Positions 10,740 through 23,220 are shown, counted from the stretch's first letter. The stretch is 64,000 bases of DNA from Gnetum montanum (GCA_015680685.1 MNCI01025042.1:1444810-1508809), one strand, 5' to 3'. Numbers and translations are program-made. The notes: generated by a model not told the origin, from the letters alone.

Positions 10740-13100
10740 AACAATACAATTTTGTTTGTGCCAAAATCCAAGCAAGATTACTAGTGGATTTCCTTGACTT
10801 GGAGGCAAAACAAGACTATGAATGAGTCCACTGGGATGGATGGGAGTACAACCCTTCTTTGTTCAACATAATCCCACTCATAGAGTCCTATTATCATTTG
10901 TTTTCCCAACTCATATATGCAAACTAGTAGGATGTAGGGACAACCTACAAAGAAGCCTCATACGAGGAAGAAGATGAGTTCAAGGCCCGCTTCAAACACA
11001 AGAGCCCTCTCTACATTTTCTTCCAACAACCACTCCCTAGTACGACCCCTCCTCGATTTGATCCACCTATCCTCTTCAAGATGGTGACCATGCCAATTTA
11101 GCCTTTCTTGCAAGTGACTGCTACATTTGCCCAACCCTATGCTCATGTAGGGGCCACTTCCCAGCCCTAGATGACTCATGCATCCTATGTCTTTCTTTTC
11201 TCATTGATGCCCATGGAATTTGTCCAACCTACTTATGTGTGGCCTACGTCAGTCACCATGCCCATTGCTTAGCCGATGTATCAACTAAACCATATGCTAC
11301 AATGTTAAACTAGCAACAACCATCCACTATGATGTTAAATTGGCAACGACTATCTGCTATGACATTAAACTAGCAATGACCATTTGGTATAATGTTAAAC
11401 TAGCAACGATCATCTACTATGATGTTAAACTGGCAATGATCATCCACTACAACGTTAAATTGGCAAAATTTGCAACCAACAATCTAACCCTACGTCATAA
11501 AACCAACACAAGAACAACCAATGCAATTAGTTGGCACATTTCCAAGCTTGGATCAAGCATTCCAACTGATCCAAAGTTTTATGGAGGAGATTAACCAACT
11601 CAAAGCTACCTTCTTTGAAACCATCAAGGTTGTGGACTTCTATCAGGATGACCACATAAGTGCTATAGTCCCATCCCTGACTCTTTCAACTGGGGCCTAG
11701 CTACCTTAACTCACCAAGTACAATGGTAAAGGGAACCCCAACACATCACATTTTGATCCAAGTGCCTACATGCCATCATACACATGTTCCCCATGTCACT
11801 CATTGGCAAGGCCTTAGACTAGTATTTTGCGCTACCCAAGGCCTCAATATTTCCCTTGGAGGATCTCATAATCTAGTTTGTGACACGCTTTAGGTACAAC
11901 CTAAATCCTAAAGCAATCCTCAACCAACTCATGCAAGTTAAGCAAGGGCCCCTAGAGCTCGTGCCAAAATTCCTCCAATGTTGGAGTGCTTCATTGAGAA
12001 AAATGCATAAACCCCTAGTAGAGATGCACCTACTGGTGATCTTTAAGGATTTAGTGAATGACTTCATCAAGTACAAATTGTATTATTTGGCCCCAAAGTC
12101 TATTAGTCAAGAATTTTCCCAAATGAAGGGCATATAGGAGGTAGAACAAGCTAGCAATGACCAACCCTACATGGCCTATAAATACCAACATACATGAAAG
12201 TAAAACACATTAGTGGTAATAGTAGCTATAAGCACAAAAGAAAAAAACTAAGGCCTGATGGTCAAGCAGCCTAAGGCCCCAGCTCACAAAGCTGCCAACT
12301 TTGGTGCCAACTTACATAAATTGGCAAGACCCAACTTTAATGGCAAGCATTGCTCAAAGTATACACCACTACCAATGGAACCCTATAAATTGTTGGAGCA
12401 ACTCTTGTAAGCTTTGAAAATCCAACACAAACGAGTATTAGAAATTTCCTGCCAATGACATGATAGGTAGTATGAACTACTGAGGAACCCTACCTCAACA
12501 GTACCAAATGAGCCCCCAATCTCATAACATTTCAAGCTAGACCAATACTGTCATTACCACTAAATGTTTGGTCATAGTATGGAGAACTCTCATGCTTTGT
12601 AGGATGACTTGCAAAGAATGATAGAATGGGGCCAACTGGTGTTTGAAATAGTGAGCCAATCCAATGCAAATGATGCCCCCTATGTCATAAACTCCATCAG
12701 CATAGGTGGAAAGTCTAAACTTGTGTAACAACCTTTTGTGATCTGTGTGCCTCCTAATAAGGCAAGGATCCCCTTGGCCTCCACAAGAAAGAGGCCTCTC
12801 TTTGTTATCAAAGTACCACCTTGAGCACCCACAAAACCCTCTGTGGTCAAGGTCCCAAAGTAATCATTCACTACAATGTTAAACTATCAACCAAACCAAC
12901 CATCCTCTAAGATATTAAACTGGTATGATGTAGCAGCAACAACCGCTAAGAAACCTTTTGTCATCAAGATGACATGACAAGTTGGCCCTGCAACAACTCC
13001 TAAACCACCATTTATCATAAGGATGCCACAACATGATGGTCCCTCAATAACTCGAAGCCTAATAGTGGGAAACATCTTGGTCCCTCATCCTTCAAGGGCC
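10740..13100 (+). pseudogene. gag (broken), minisatellite inside
   Basis: Structural capsid/nucleocapsid protein. The N-terminal part (FVCAKIQARLL, then YEEEDEFKARF) aligns with the gags starting at 19794 and 54467. The capsid core includes YNGKGNP and, at 11880-12137, FRYNLNPKAILNQLMQVKQG and LAPKSISQEFSQMKGI. A zinc-knuckle remnant (MFGHSMENSHALQDDLQRMI) is near 12560-12625. Many stops are present. Unlike its relatives, this gag is interrupted by the 30-bp minisatellite at 11297-11476, and one or two more units lie at about 12866-12912. Confidence 0.75.
11297..11476 (+). repeat. Regular 30-bp tandem array, six units, in gag
   Basis: Six consecutive units of exactly 30 bp start at 11297, 11327, 11357, 11387, 11417 and 11447. 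The pattern is CTAYGATGTTAAACTAGCAA plus ten more variable bases. This is the most regular copy of the family minisatellite, and it lies inside a gag-coding region. Confidence 0.9.
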
Positions 13101-13589
13101 AACCCCACTAGCAACTTGAGTAGGACTACCAAATGACAACATAAGGGGATGAACAACTGCCTCGCGATCCCCATGGCTAAAGCAAAGGCCATAACTAGTA
13201 AGAAACAACTAAACACTCGGGCCCTTGCTTCCAAGTAGGCCAAGCAACCTAAGCCCGAGTTCCATCCACAAGAGAGCTATCTCTCAAGCTGCATGAAGGA
13301 AGTTAAGGCAAACACAATGGTCAATGACAAGTACCTCATAGCTACACTAACCCAGGTGAAGTAAAAGCTCAAGAAAAAGAACACAATGTTGAGCTTGTAT
13401 GACTTGGTCATGATCTCATTTTCTCACCACCAAGCATTGGCCTAGATGTTGGAGTTCATTCCTATTATGGAGGACATCCCTATGGATGAGAATATCATAG
13501 GTGTAACAATGTTGCCCCTTGCACCATAGGAATTGGATTCAACATCCCTTACATTTTATGATGATGCAGTCAAGGTCAACCCTAAACAA

Positions 13590-14311
13590 GGGGATGTCAC
13601 TATAACTCTGTTGTCAATTAGCATACGTGTTAGATAGTGCACCATCCACATAGTGCATGTTGATGATGGTACAGTAACAAACGTAGTTCTGTACTCCATC
13701 ATCAACAAGTTAGGCCTGGCAGATTAAATTAGGTCAACCAAAATTGCATGTCTAAAATCCTTTAATGGATCACACATCGTTATTAGGGGTACAATCAACT
13801 TAGCCTTTGTGGTAAGAGATTAATTCCCCACTAACGTAGATTTCACTATCATAGAGGAGATGCCAGGCTTCAACCTGATCCTGGGTAGGCCTTGGCTAGC
13901 CCAACTACATGCTATCTCCTCTCCCATCCATCAAGAAATCCACTTCCATATGAAGGTGGTCAAGTTATGATCCATAGTGATAACGTCCCACCCCCTCTAG
14001 CTACCCACAGCATAAACATGGATCAAGCATTGAAGGTGGAGTTTCTTGGTGATGCACCTATGGCAACCAATGCAATGCCTAAGGCTAACACACCTGAACA
14101 AGTGGTTGAAGCCAACAGCCTCCCAGAGGATCCTAAGCCTTACATGCCCCCTAATCCACACTTGGCTGGGAAGCAACTATGTGACCAAGACTTTTCCTTG
14201 GCCAAAAATGTGCTAAGCACCTACTTACCCCTTGCCTCCTTGGGCCATGCATTTTTGGTTTTTTCTTGCATTACATTTGTTCATGCATTTACATTTCACC
14301 TACTTGCCTAG
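13590..14311 (+). pseudogene. Retroviral-type aspartic protease
   Basis: Protease that would process the Gag-Pro polyprotein. VHVDDGTVTNVV gives the active site, with DDG in place of the usual DTG/DSG. LKSFNGSHIVIRG follows, then GFNLILGRPWLAQLHAISS as the C-terminal ILGRPWL motif. Stops fall after GLAD and VVRD. From 13892 a +1 frame stays open to 14311 (139 codons); it begins in the shifted protease frame and runs into a Pro-rich tail (DPKPYMPPNPH). Confidence 0.8.
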
Positions 14312-14664
14312 TTTACACATTGCTTCACTTTATTTACACATCCATCCACTTAGCTTACGCATTGCATTTGAAAAACATAAAAAACACATAAAAATAAAAA
14401 ACAACATAAAACTACAAAAACACATGGTCCAAAAAGGCGTTAGACTAGCCCATGGCCTGGAATAGCCTAAAACTATTACTTTTTGCATTGCTTTCCTTTC
14501 ATTCATGCATTTTTACTCTATTTATGATAGGTGTCACTTGATGTTGTTTTTCTAGTTGATTTTTATAGGATCTTGTAGGCACACAACATGACTATGCATG
14601 TAACATCACACCTCACACAAACAAGGTAAGCACTCATCTACCATGGCGAAAAAATTGGCAGAGA

Positions 14665-14840
14665 CAGTTCGATATGACTATAAACTATCACAGATCATCC
14701 TTGGATCATGATGTTAAATTGGCATAACAGCCCATCTATTACAATGTTAAACTTACACCTAGTAGTCTACTAGGACTATAAACTAGCACATCATGGTCTG
14801 CCAAGATCTTAAATTGGGTTCATAGTCTTCCAAGACTTTA
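14665..14840 (+). repeat. Minisatellite after protease
   Basis: Units contain CGATATGACTATAAACTATC, GATCATGATGTTAAATTGGC, ACTATAAACTAGCACA and GATCTTAAATTGG. They are the family minisatellite, here joining the protease module directly to the 3' region. Confidence 0.75.
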
Positions 14841-14861
14841 AAATGGCATGTTGTTGATTTG

Positions 14862-14984
14862 TTGGAGCACTTTCCATTGGTGAAACCCTTGGGGCACTCA
14901 TAGCATCATAACCTCCCATCATTCTATTAATATTTTGGAGCATCTACCATTAGTGTGACCTTCGAAGGACTCATAGCATCATTG
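14862..14984 (+). repeat. 73-bp-offset direct duplication
   Basis: TTGGAGCACTTTCCATTGGT...CACTCATAGCATCATAACC (from 14862) is repeated as TTGGAGCATCTACCATTAGT...GACTCATAGCATCATTGCC (from 14934). It is local to this copy. Confidence 0.7.
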
Positions 14985-15974
14985 CCTTGACATTTTCACT
15001 AGCTTCTTGAGAACTTGCAATTGACACAACATTTGACACATTTTTAGCATCTTTGCATCTAGCACTTGCAACATTTTCACATCTAGCATTTGCACTTACA
15101 TTTCATGTTTTTTGGATTTCTTGTCTTTTTGAAGTCGTGTTTGCAAGATGAAGCCTAGAAGATAGTTATGCAAGGATGCATCTCACTGCAACAACAAGTC
15201 ACCACATCACTCTAATGTGCATGATTAAACTACTTAAGCCACTCAAGAGTACACATCCCCCTCATCCCATTACAAATGACACACATCCACTCCTTCATTC
15301 CAATAGCCTTTCATCCCACACATACTTACGATTGCACATCCCTCTAATGCATATGCACTGTAATGCATATGGCATTTTATTCACATTAACCATAGAACCC
15401 AAGGCAGATGTAACATAACTTTTCCTATGGGGAGCCTCTATTGGCTAGTCAAGGTCCAAGGGAATGTAATGCAACTCATCCTAGGGAGGAAACACCTATC
15501 TTAAAAATGCAATGTGGTTGCATCAAAGAAAATGCCATCTACTCGATGGCTCACACCTTGCAGCTAACATTTAGCTATAAGCCGAACCCAATGGGGGTTT
15601 TCCTTATAAAAAATAAAAAAATAAAAAAAAGAATGGAAAATGGGAAAAAGCACATCCCTAAGAAATTTGACAATGTTGCAACTTCACAACTAGCCCAGCC
15701 TTGGATTGATTTTGACTCTCTCATGAGCACTCCAACAAGAGATCAATGTTTCAGGGGCAAGCCATTTCATGCCATGGTTGCTGTCAGCTGTGTTGACTTC
15801 ACATCTTCTATCATGATACACTATTTGCATTTTATTTCCTCTACTTGCATTTCATCTCCTTAGCACATTGCCCACATCCTTTGCCCTTAGCACACCCTTA
15901 TCCATAGCACTCTTGAACATGGTGGAAAGACACTTGATCTAGTATTGACAAGCAATGTTGGTGCCATGTCTACT
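14985..15974 (+). other. 3' region, conserved box and small ORF start
   Basis: The conserved box TTTGAAGTCGTGTTTGCAAG|ATGAAGCC lies at about 15130-15158. It is followed in frame, after one stop, by KDASHCNNKSPHH, which aligns with the starts near 2882 and 36252. GGGGGTTTTCC plus an A-rich run at about 15593-15632 corresponds to GGTTTTACCCC plus A-run at about 36651-36680. The 140-codon frame at 15441-15863 is not conserved. Confidence 0.5.
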
Positions 15975-16054
15975 GTGGTGTTTTGCAATTCTTTATTGAT
16001 TGATCTTGAGCCACTCCTACATATATCAACAAAGAGGGGCCATTAAAACACCAC
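15975..16054 (+). promoter_or_regulatory. Polypurine tract in conserved hairpin
   Basis: The primer site is ACAAAGAGGGGCCA (16029-16042). The outer stem GTGGTGTTTT (15975-15984) pairs perfectly with AAAACACCAC (16045-16054). The inner stem CTTTATTGAT (15991-16000) pairs with ATCAACAAAG (16025-16034) at 9 of 10 positions. Same architecture as 3727-3806. Confidence 0.85.
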
Positions 16055-17216
16055 AAAATTTTGAGTCTTAGTATCGTGATTGCAAATTTGGCCAAGTGTC
16101 AAAACAATGGCACTTTACCCAAATTTTCTAAGTGTTGAGTGTAGTTAGCTCCAACTACCATCTTTGCAAAAAAAAATATTTCTAATTATTGAGTTATGCA
16201 TCCCATGCATAACATGGGGCAAGCATAGCAACTAGAGTTAGAAAATTTTTGAACTTTCTTGATTACCTCCACACTTAGAAAATTTTCTAAATTTTTCTTG
16301 TAGTCCCACCTACTGCATTACCACGTGGAATCCAATTCGTGTTTTGCACTAACCCTAGCCCTGGATCCACAACGTTTTAACAGTTGGAATTCCAAAGAGG
16401 TTGGCACTCCTAGACAATTAGCATTCCTAGATGGTTGGCATTCTTAGGTAGTTGGCATTCTCAAACGGTTGGCATTCCTTGGATGTGAGCATTTTTAGCA
16501 CTTAGCATTTGGCATTCAGCATTAAGCATCTTTGGGTGAACAAGATCCAGATGCATTGGCAGAGAGGTAGAGTTGCACATCACGACCCATTGTAGCCCCA
16601 CCATAGCCTTTCAGGACATCACAACCCATGATACATTGCAGCAGCCAACCTAGCAGGCATGGTTCATCATGACAAGTGCCAGACTTCACATCCCAACACC
16701 ATCGAGACTGTGACTATGCTCCCACTATGCTTATTATACACTATGTATCTTTTAAGACCCTTTTGGAGTTAACTACACTCCCATTTGGGGAAGTGTTCCA
16801 TTTCTCTCTCCCATTTCTAGCATTTTTCTTTCATCGTTTCAAAATTTTTCATGTGTCATCACGTTGTACTATGCTCGGGCAGTAGTATTTACAGGTTGAT
16901 TCTCTCGGTTTGGTCAAAACCCTTGGCTATGCTTACCCCCATTCCATGGCTACGCTCTACACTTAACACCGTGAAGCATTGCTTTGATACTTAACATCAT
17001 TTTGTATTCTTTGCACTTACATTTTAGCTAACCATGCCACCCCTCGATTATACCTACTACCCTAGTTGCAAATGACAATGTCCCTATTCAATCGACAAGA
17101 CTATTTAGGGCACTCTACCTCTATTTCCACTAAGGCCATTGTGTGGAGGTGGGGTTAAGTCTATGCATCCATTGATCCCTCAGTGATTCCAATCACTGAT
17201 GTTTTTGGTCATTACA
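16043..17216 (+). repeat. 3' LTR of the pol-less element
   Basis: It starts TTAAAACACCACAAAATTTT after the polypurine tract and ends TTTGGTCATTACA, like the LTR end at 19087. The U5 block GGCACTCTACCTC is near 17110. U3 differs from the other LTRs and carries a 17-bp tandem repeat. Length is 1.17 kb. Confidence 0.7.
16397..16483 (+). repeat. 17-bp tandem repeat in U3
   Basis: Five units of 17-18 bp of the form GGCATTCYTAGRYRGTT. GGCATT-like words continue loosely to about 16535 (TTAGCATTTGGCATTCAGCATTAAGC). Confidence 0.8.
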
Positions 17217-17627
17217 TTATTAGCTTCCTAGGGTAGCACAGGGGCATCAAGGTTGTAAACCAATCATCTAAATGTTAAATAGGCTTCTAAAGTGAAATTT
17301 GGAACCATCCACCCTTAGACTACACTAGCCAATGTAGTTAAGGATGCCCTTAATGTGGATGGATAAAAAATATGTTATTATGGTTAAAAAATGTAAAATT
17401 ACAATTAGCTGTAGGGTTTCAAGATTCTAGGCTTTCCCAATCAATTTTTAGATCACTTGGAGTACTGTGATGCTAGAGAAACTATTCTAGAACCTCAACC
17501 ACGATGGAGCCATGTTGGCTAGCATTACTCTAGCCTCAATGTAGTTGCATCTAAATTTTAATTTTTGATGAGTTTTGATGGTGAATTGACCAAGTTTTTG
17601 AGTTCCTAGGGTTATTGATTCCTATAG
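17217..17627. other. Spacer between two elements
   Basis: No gene is seen. It contains CTTCCTAGGGTAGCACAGGGGC (about 17226) and TTGGCTAGCATTAC (about 17514), both with partners in 10320-10440. This suggests a fragment of an unidentified repeat. Confidence 0.4.
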
Positions 17628-19087
17628 TGGGACACCACAAAAGTTTGCATGTTGTAACCAATTTCCATCATGTAGCCTTCACCCCATGAGACCTAAGATA
17701 AAACTTTATCATAAATCTGAGGATTGTGATCCATGGGATGCAATCTCACATGTTTCACACTTTTAGTGCTAAAAAATTCCTCATAAGTGGTTAAATCCTG
17801 ATACCCAAAGTCAATAAAGGTCACCTAGTATCTATATTTGGGCCTAGAGAGGTCAAAAATGTCTTTTGGGATGTCAAAAATGGAAATTTGATGGGTTTTA
17901 TGGACAATATATACTTTTATACATTGGAAACACCTACAAGGGAAAATCTCACCTACCCCCAATGTGGAGGGATGGGGGTTTCCCCCTCAATATGGAAACT
18001 TCACCACCCAACATGGAGACTACATGCATATCATGGAAACCTTTCCCCCTCAGTGTGGAAGTTTTCCCCTAGAATGGAGGCTCTACCCCTAGCATTAAAA
18101 CTACATTTCCCCAACATGGAAGCAACATGAGCAAGATTTTCATACGCCAATGACTTCAAGGTTGACTAACGACTTCAACATGGAAGATTGAAGGCATAGG
18201 TAGAAGATTTATGTTTAGCATAGAAGGTGTGCCATGGTTACTATTTATAGTAAATGGAATGGCCATGGGGGTTTATCACTTACTATACATAGTAACTGCC
18301 CAAATTTGGGCATCCATCTCACCTGTACGTGGTAGAAATTTGTAATAATTTGCAACCAATCTATCAATTAATTTGCACTAACAGTCATGGTCCAAAACCT
18401 ATAAAATCAAAAATCCAACACCCTTTTTAGGTTCCACACTTTGTCAATTTAAATCACATAACAATCTTGGCATTTGAGAGCTCTTGCAACACTTGTAAAT
18501 GTAGGTTATTAGAGCTTCACAGTATGGAATCCTTGTAGCCTTGTTACCCTCCTTAAGACTTTTGGTTTTTTGATTTCAATGTTATGTTTCTGGAATCCCC
18601 AACCCCTAGAATTGAGCAATTTATTTTTGCCAAACTTCCCACTCTTTTCACCCTCAGTAGTGACCCAAGTTGCCAATCTAAAGTTGCAATAGAGGAGGTT
18701 CAAATGTAGCAGGAGTGGTTGAGCATCTAGATCATGCAATAGATTACATAAGCTTTAATAGGCTTTTAAAATTTGCATCAATGAATCCCCCTTTGATCTC
18801 TCATGGGCATTTCTTATACACATTTATAAAACTCATTCTTTATTATTTTAAATAAAGTTTTAAAGTTTCATTTTTTGTGCAATATGTATTTGCTTTCTTC
18901 TTTTTAGATCTATAATTTTTGCACATTATTTTCTCAACCCCTCATTTTTCATTTTGTAAGTCCCTGGGTGATCTTTTAGACTATTTATGACACCTCTAAT
19001 TTCATCTTTCGAAGGCCCTGGGGATTCAAGGTTAAGGTTGCTATGCCAAATCTCTTCATTTTCCAGCGATTGACTTTTTTGGTTACA
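17628..19087 (+). repeat. 5' LTR of the giant element
   Basis: It starts TGGGACACCACAAAAG and ends GGTTACA, 1460 bp. The LTR at 50992-53690, minus its insertion, is about 1463 bp with the same end type. U3 holds repeated AGCATGGAGGC/AACATGGAAGC phrases (17955-18130). TATAAAAT is at 18400-18407. The U5 block GGGTGATCTTTTAGACTATT is near 18967. A palindromic TTACTATTTATAGTAA lies near 18240. Confidence 0.7.
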
Positions 19088-19096
19088 ATATTATTT

Positions 19097-19112
19097 TGGT
19101 GGTAGAAGGAGG
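19097..19112 (+). promoter_or_regulatory. Primer-binding-like site after 5' LTR
   Basis: TGGTGGTAGAAGGAGG lies 9 nt after the LTR end and is followed by ACCTCC. Equivalent sequence is at 53700-53715 (TAGTGTTAGAAGGAGG) and 49114-49129 on the minus strand (TAGTGCTACAAGGAGG). Conservation at the same distance from three LTR ends supports a primer site. The cognate tRNA was not identified. Confidence 0.55.
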
Positions 19113-19793
19113 ACCTCCACCAAATTTATTCATAAAAAATCTATCTCCCCATTTCCAATGTTGCCATTTGAAAGCTTTTTCTAATTTTTTATAGCCAAAA
19201 ATCTAAGAAACCAATGTTGCCCCTTCCCCCCTTGTAACAAAAACTGCAATGTAAAACTTGCAGGTAGTTGGATGTTAACTTTTCATAGCACCTATTGTGA
19301 ATTTTTTAGCCTAAAAGAAACGTGGATACCTCTCCCTCCCTACCTCTTTTTGGTACTAATTTCTTTTATCTAGTTTCCAAAGCTAGTGGTTCAACCCTAT
19401 TAGAAGCCATCAATTGGTAGCATGCCAAAACGAGTTCCTAGTGAAAAACACCAACTTTCTACTTTGGTTTTTAACTCTGCCCCCCTCTCTCCCACATCAA
19501 TGTTGAATTATAAAGGTATGAGATTTACCCATCACATCCCATTCTTTACCCCCTACCATATCTAGTGTAGAGGTAGTTAGGAGGCCACCATGGATGAGGC
19601 TTGGTACCATTGTTCCTAGCCTTCTATTTTAAGTAAAGGGGTATACCCCCTTACCCCCCATTGACTATTTATAGTAAGTACCTAATTTTTGCCATTTTTT
19701 CTTATTTTGATGATTTTTTAATTTCACTTGTTGGAATTTACTTCTATTTTTTCCTTTTATAGCCTATTTCAAGCCATTTTTAGCAAAAAAACC

Positions 19794-22600
19794 ATGTCTT
19801 TTCAGCAATCCATCAAGTTGTCTTTCACCTTCACTAGCAAAGGTTCGAGCCAACAAGCCATGATGATCTATTGCCCCAAAGACCTAGTTATTATTGAGTG
19901 TAGGAAATCTTTAAGGGTTAGAGGGAAAAGTCCTAACTTCATGGTCATAAATGAAGATTGATACAACTACATTTGTGCCAAAATGTAGGCTGGCATGTTG
20001 ATGCCACATTTATAAGTAGAATTCAAAAGGGAATTTGAACTCATTCATTATAATGGAAAAGAGTATATCCATTCCTTTTATGGACAAATACCTCTTAATA
20101 ATATCTATGTTGGTATCCTAGCCCAATTAATTGAGTTGGAGGAGGAAGATGACAAGCGTAGCTTGGAGGAACAACAAGAAGAGGAGGATGAGTTTAGGAC
20201 AAAATTTGAGCTTGAAAACATCCTAGAAGAATTATTCCAACAAACATCCCCCAGGGTCACAATGCCTTCCCCCAATGCCTTTTTTCTTCTCCATGTACAT
20301 AGTGTTGTCATCTTCGAGTCCCTCCTACCCTATGATGGTTGATCCCACACCAGTCATAGCCATGTATTGAACTCAATCAATGACAAAACCAATGACCTAT
20401 AACCCATCAATGTCAGTTGCCACACAACCCCAATCTATCTAGCCATCAGTGGTGGTTTTCATTGCACAAACCCACTAACCACTTTTTTGGAGTCCAACAT
20501 GGGATCCCAAGCAACTTAGGGGTCACATACCTCCTTTTTCCCATTTTTGTCTCAAATACTAGCATAAACATATTTTTCCTCATTTGGCCCACAAACTACA
20601 AAACTAATGCAACCACTTCCTTTCATCTTGTAACTAATAGTGAGGCCACAAGCCTCACAACAAACTCCATAGCCATATTTACAAGCCCCATAGCCAAAAA
20701 GGTCACCACAAGGCCTAGATTAGACCTTCCAAATGATCTAGGACCTAACCAAGAAGTTAAAGAGGCTTAAAGCCTCTACTTTTCAAAGTGTTAAGATTAT
20801 GGATTTCTACCAGAATGATCCCACCTATCTTATGATTCAAACCTTAGCACTTCCTCTTGGTGTTCTTATCCCCTATTTCAGCGAATACAATGGATAAGGT
20901 AACCCTAATGTTCATCTTATTACCTTTGGCTTTGAGTGATTATTGTTGTAACTATAGCCTCATACTATCAGGAGGATCTTCCCTATGTTTTTGACAAGGA
21001 AAGCATTTGATTGGTACCATGCCTTACCCATAGGATCCCTATCCTCTCTTAAGAACTTGATAGTACAATACATTAACTACTTCAAGTACAACTTGAAGCT
21101 TGATACTATGCTTAACCAATTCATGAAGGTCAAGTAGGGATCCCTTGAACTGGTGGAGAAGTTCATCCAATGATGGAATGATCTACTTAATGAGATATTG
21201 AAACCTATAGCTAAAACATACCTTTTGGCTATATTCAAGGGGGTGATTAATAACTTTATCAAGTCAAATCTCTATTACCTTGATCCATGGTCCCTTGGTC
21301 AAGCATTCTCCCAAATGAAGAACATAGAGAATGCTACGGAGACTAGCCATGACCTAGCCTATGTAGCATACAAAAATTAACATACATGAAGGGACAAGGA
21401 GAAGGGCAACTATAACAACTTGGTTGTAGCAATTGTGACCAAAGAAACCAAGATCACTAACCAAGGGCCAAAGACCAATTATCCTAGGGCCCCTACCAAT
21501 AACCATGATAACCAGTCATCAACCTTTGGGGCCACTGCATTGATCACAACTAGGCCAAACTTTGAGTGGAAGGACCAAAGCAAGTACACTTACTTTTTAA
21601 GCCATCTGAGTTTCTAGATTAATTGTTGAAGAGTGGGAGGATGCAATACAAGTAGATGATCAAAGTTTCTCAAGAGAAGCATGAGTAGCTATGTGAAATA
21701 CCCAAGGATCACACATGAGCAACAAAGGATGACCCTCAACTACCTAGGTACTTTAAACTAGAGCACTTTTTCCACTATCATTAACTACCTATTCATGATA
21801 CATACTTTTGCCTCATGCTAAAGGATGACTTGTAGAAGATGATAGATAAAGAAGAGCTATTCTTGAATGCTTCCAACCTGATCTGACTGTAAAATCAGTT
21901 GATGCATGTGTACAAGGACCCATTGAATGCTAATAATAGTCCTTATGTTGTTTCAAAATTTAATATTGATGAAAATAAAAGAATATTGAGTGAATTATTC
22001 ATGATCTAGGTATTCCCTCATGATGAAAGGGCCTATTTAGCTCCCACTAGTTCAAGATCCCCTTTTGTTGTGAGAGTATCATCATGGGTATCCCTAAGGA
22101 AACCTTTTGTCATCATGGTGCCCTAGCCTAACATAACCCAACCAACTGTAGCCTAATCAATTAACATGACCATACAATGACCTCCTATGGTGGCCAATGC
22201 TACTACCTCTTCTTGACAACCAATAAGTGACAAGAAAAAGACTTCAACCAAGCAAACGAAGAAGCATAAGCAAAATCTTGGTGACAAGGGTTATAAGATG
22301 ATAGTGGATCAGAAGGAAGTGGATCCACCTAAGCCCACTCTCATATTGTCTATACTCATAACCTTCTTTGCCTAATTTTCTTCAATTAGCAAAGCATAAG
22401 AGGACCCCAAAATCCAAAACCAGAAAAAAGAGGAGAGGCCCTAACAACCTAAGACTGGTCCATATTTTGGGGCACATGAAGAAATTAAAGCACAATTGAG
22501 GTAACAAACCCATGAACAATGATAGAAACTTCCTTAGTGTGATGGATCAAGGCAAATAATCACTCAAGCAAAAGAACATAGCTATGAGCTTATATGACCT
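19794..22600 (+). pseudogene. gag of the giant element
   Basis: The start ATGTCTTTT at 19794 is chosen because relatives start the same way at 54467 and (minus) 48368. The N-terminal part contains LRVRGKSPNFMVINED and YNGKEYIHSFYGQIPLNN, followed by an acidic stretch (ELEEEDDKRSLEEQQEEEDE). The capsid core is near 20880-21380 (YFKYNLKLDTMLNQFMKVK, LYYLDPWSLGQAFSQMKNI). A decayed zinc knuckle (CLMLKDDL.KMIDKEEL) is near 21805-21860. Lys-rich text follows to about 22560. Several stops break it. Confidence 0.75.
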
Positions 22601-22739
22601 AATCATGAATTCCACCACACATCGTGAGGTGCTAATCAAAATATTGACTTCCATCCCCATTAGCAAGGACATTCCTTGCTAGTAAGGAATCTATCCATGC
22701 AATAATGGTTCCTTCCTCACCAAGGGAAATAAAGTAAAT

Positions 22740-23220
22740 ATCACTGGTGTTTTATGATAGTGAAATTAATTCCAATTCCCAAAATGATAAAGTGATTAGG
22801 ACTCCTCTTTTCATTACAATTCGGATGAATTAGTTTAAGATGCATCAAGTGCATGTTGATGATGGAGTTACAAAAAACGTCATCCCATGCACCATCATTG
22901 AACACTTGGGCTTAACAAAGAAAATATAGCCTTCAAAAAGTACAACTCTCAAGTTCTTCAATGGATCAAGGGTTGCTATCAAGGTGTCTATCTCCTTGAA
23001 CTTTGTCGTAGGTGAGTAATTCCCCACAACCACCAATTTCTTGGTGGTGGAGGAGATGTTAGGGTTTAACCTTATCTTGGAAAGACCTTGGTTGGCTCAA
23101 TTATGAGCTATTTCTTCAACTATCCATCAAGAAATTCACCTTCCTTATGAGGAAGGTGAAATCATCATTCACAATGATAGTGTGGTTCCCCTAGATATCA
23201 ATAATGTGAACATAGAATAG
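22740..23220 (+). pseudogene. Aspartic protease of the giant element
   Basis: PLFITIRMNQFKMHQVHVDDG has the active-site Asp at 22858-22860 in a DDG motif. KFFNGSRVAIKVSISL, FLVVEEMLGFNLILERPWL and IHQEIHLPYEEGEIII follow. ILERPWL is ILGRPWL with Gly changed to Glu. Two stops occur (after VVGE and AQL). Copies at 13590, 45100-45690 (minus) and 57340 share the DDG or VED form. Confidence 0.8.

Larger units (their letters stand above)
10740..17216 (+). mobile_element. Tat-family element lacking pol (gag-protease-3' end)
   Basis: The order is truncated gag, protease, minisatellite, 3' region, polypurine hairpin and 3' LTR. No RT, RNase H, integrase or antisense gene is present between the protease (about 14311) and the 3' region. 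The 5' LTR and the first part of gag are missing: homology starts abruptly near 10740. The layout is what recombination between the post-protease and post-integrase minisatellites of a full element would leave. Confidence 0.75.

Noticed and set aside
11297-11476. CRISPR-like array
   Set aside because: The units are contiguous 30-bp repeats with no unique spacers, and the context is a plant retrotransposon.
15441-15863. 140-codon open frame
   Set aside because: It spans the A-rich run and the non-coding 3' region; the peptide is not shared with the other copies.
17866-18130. Short open frames rich in SPNMETT
   Set aside because: They come from the repeated AGCATGGA words of the LTR U3, present also at 37321-37545; LTR non-coding repeat explains them.
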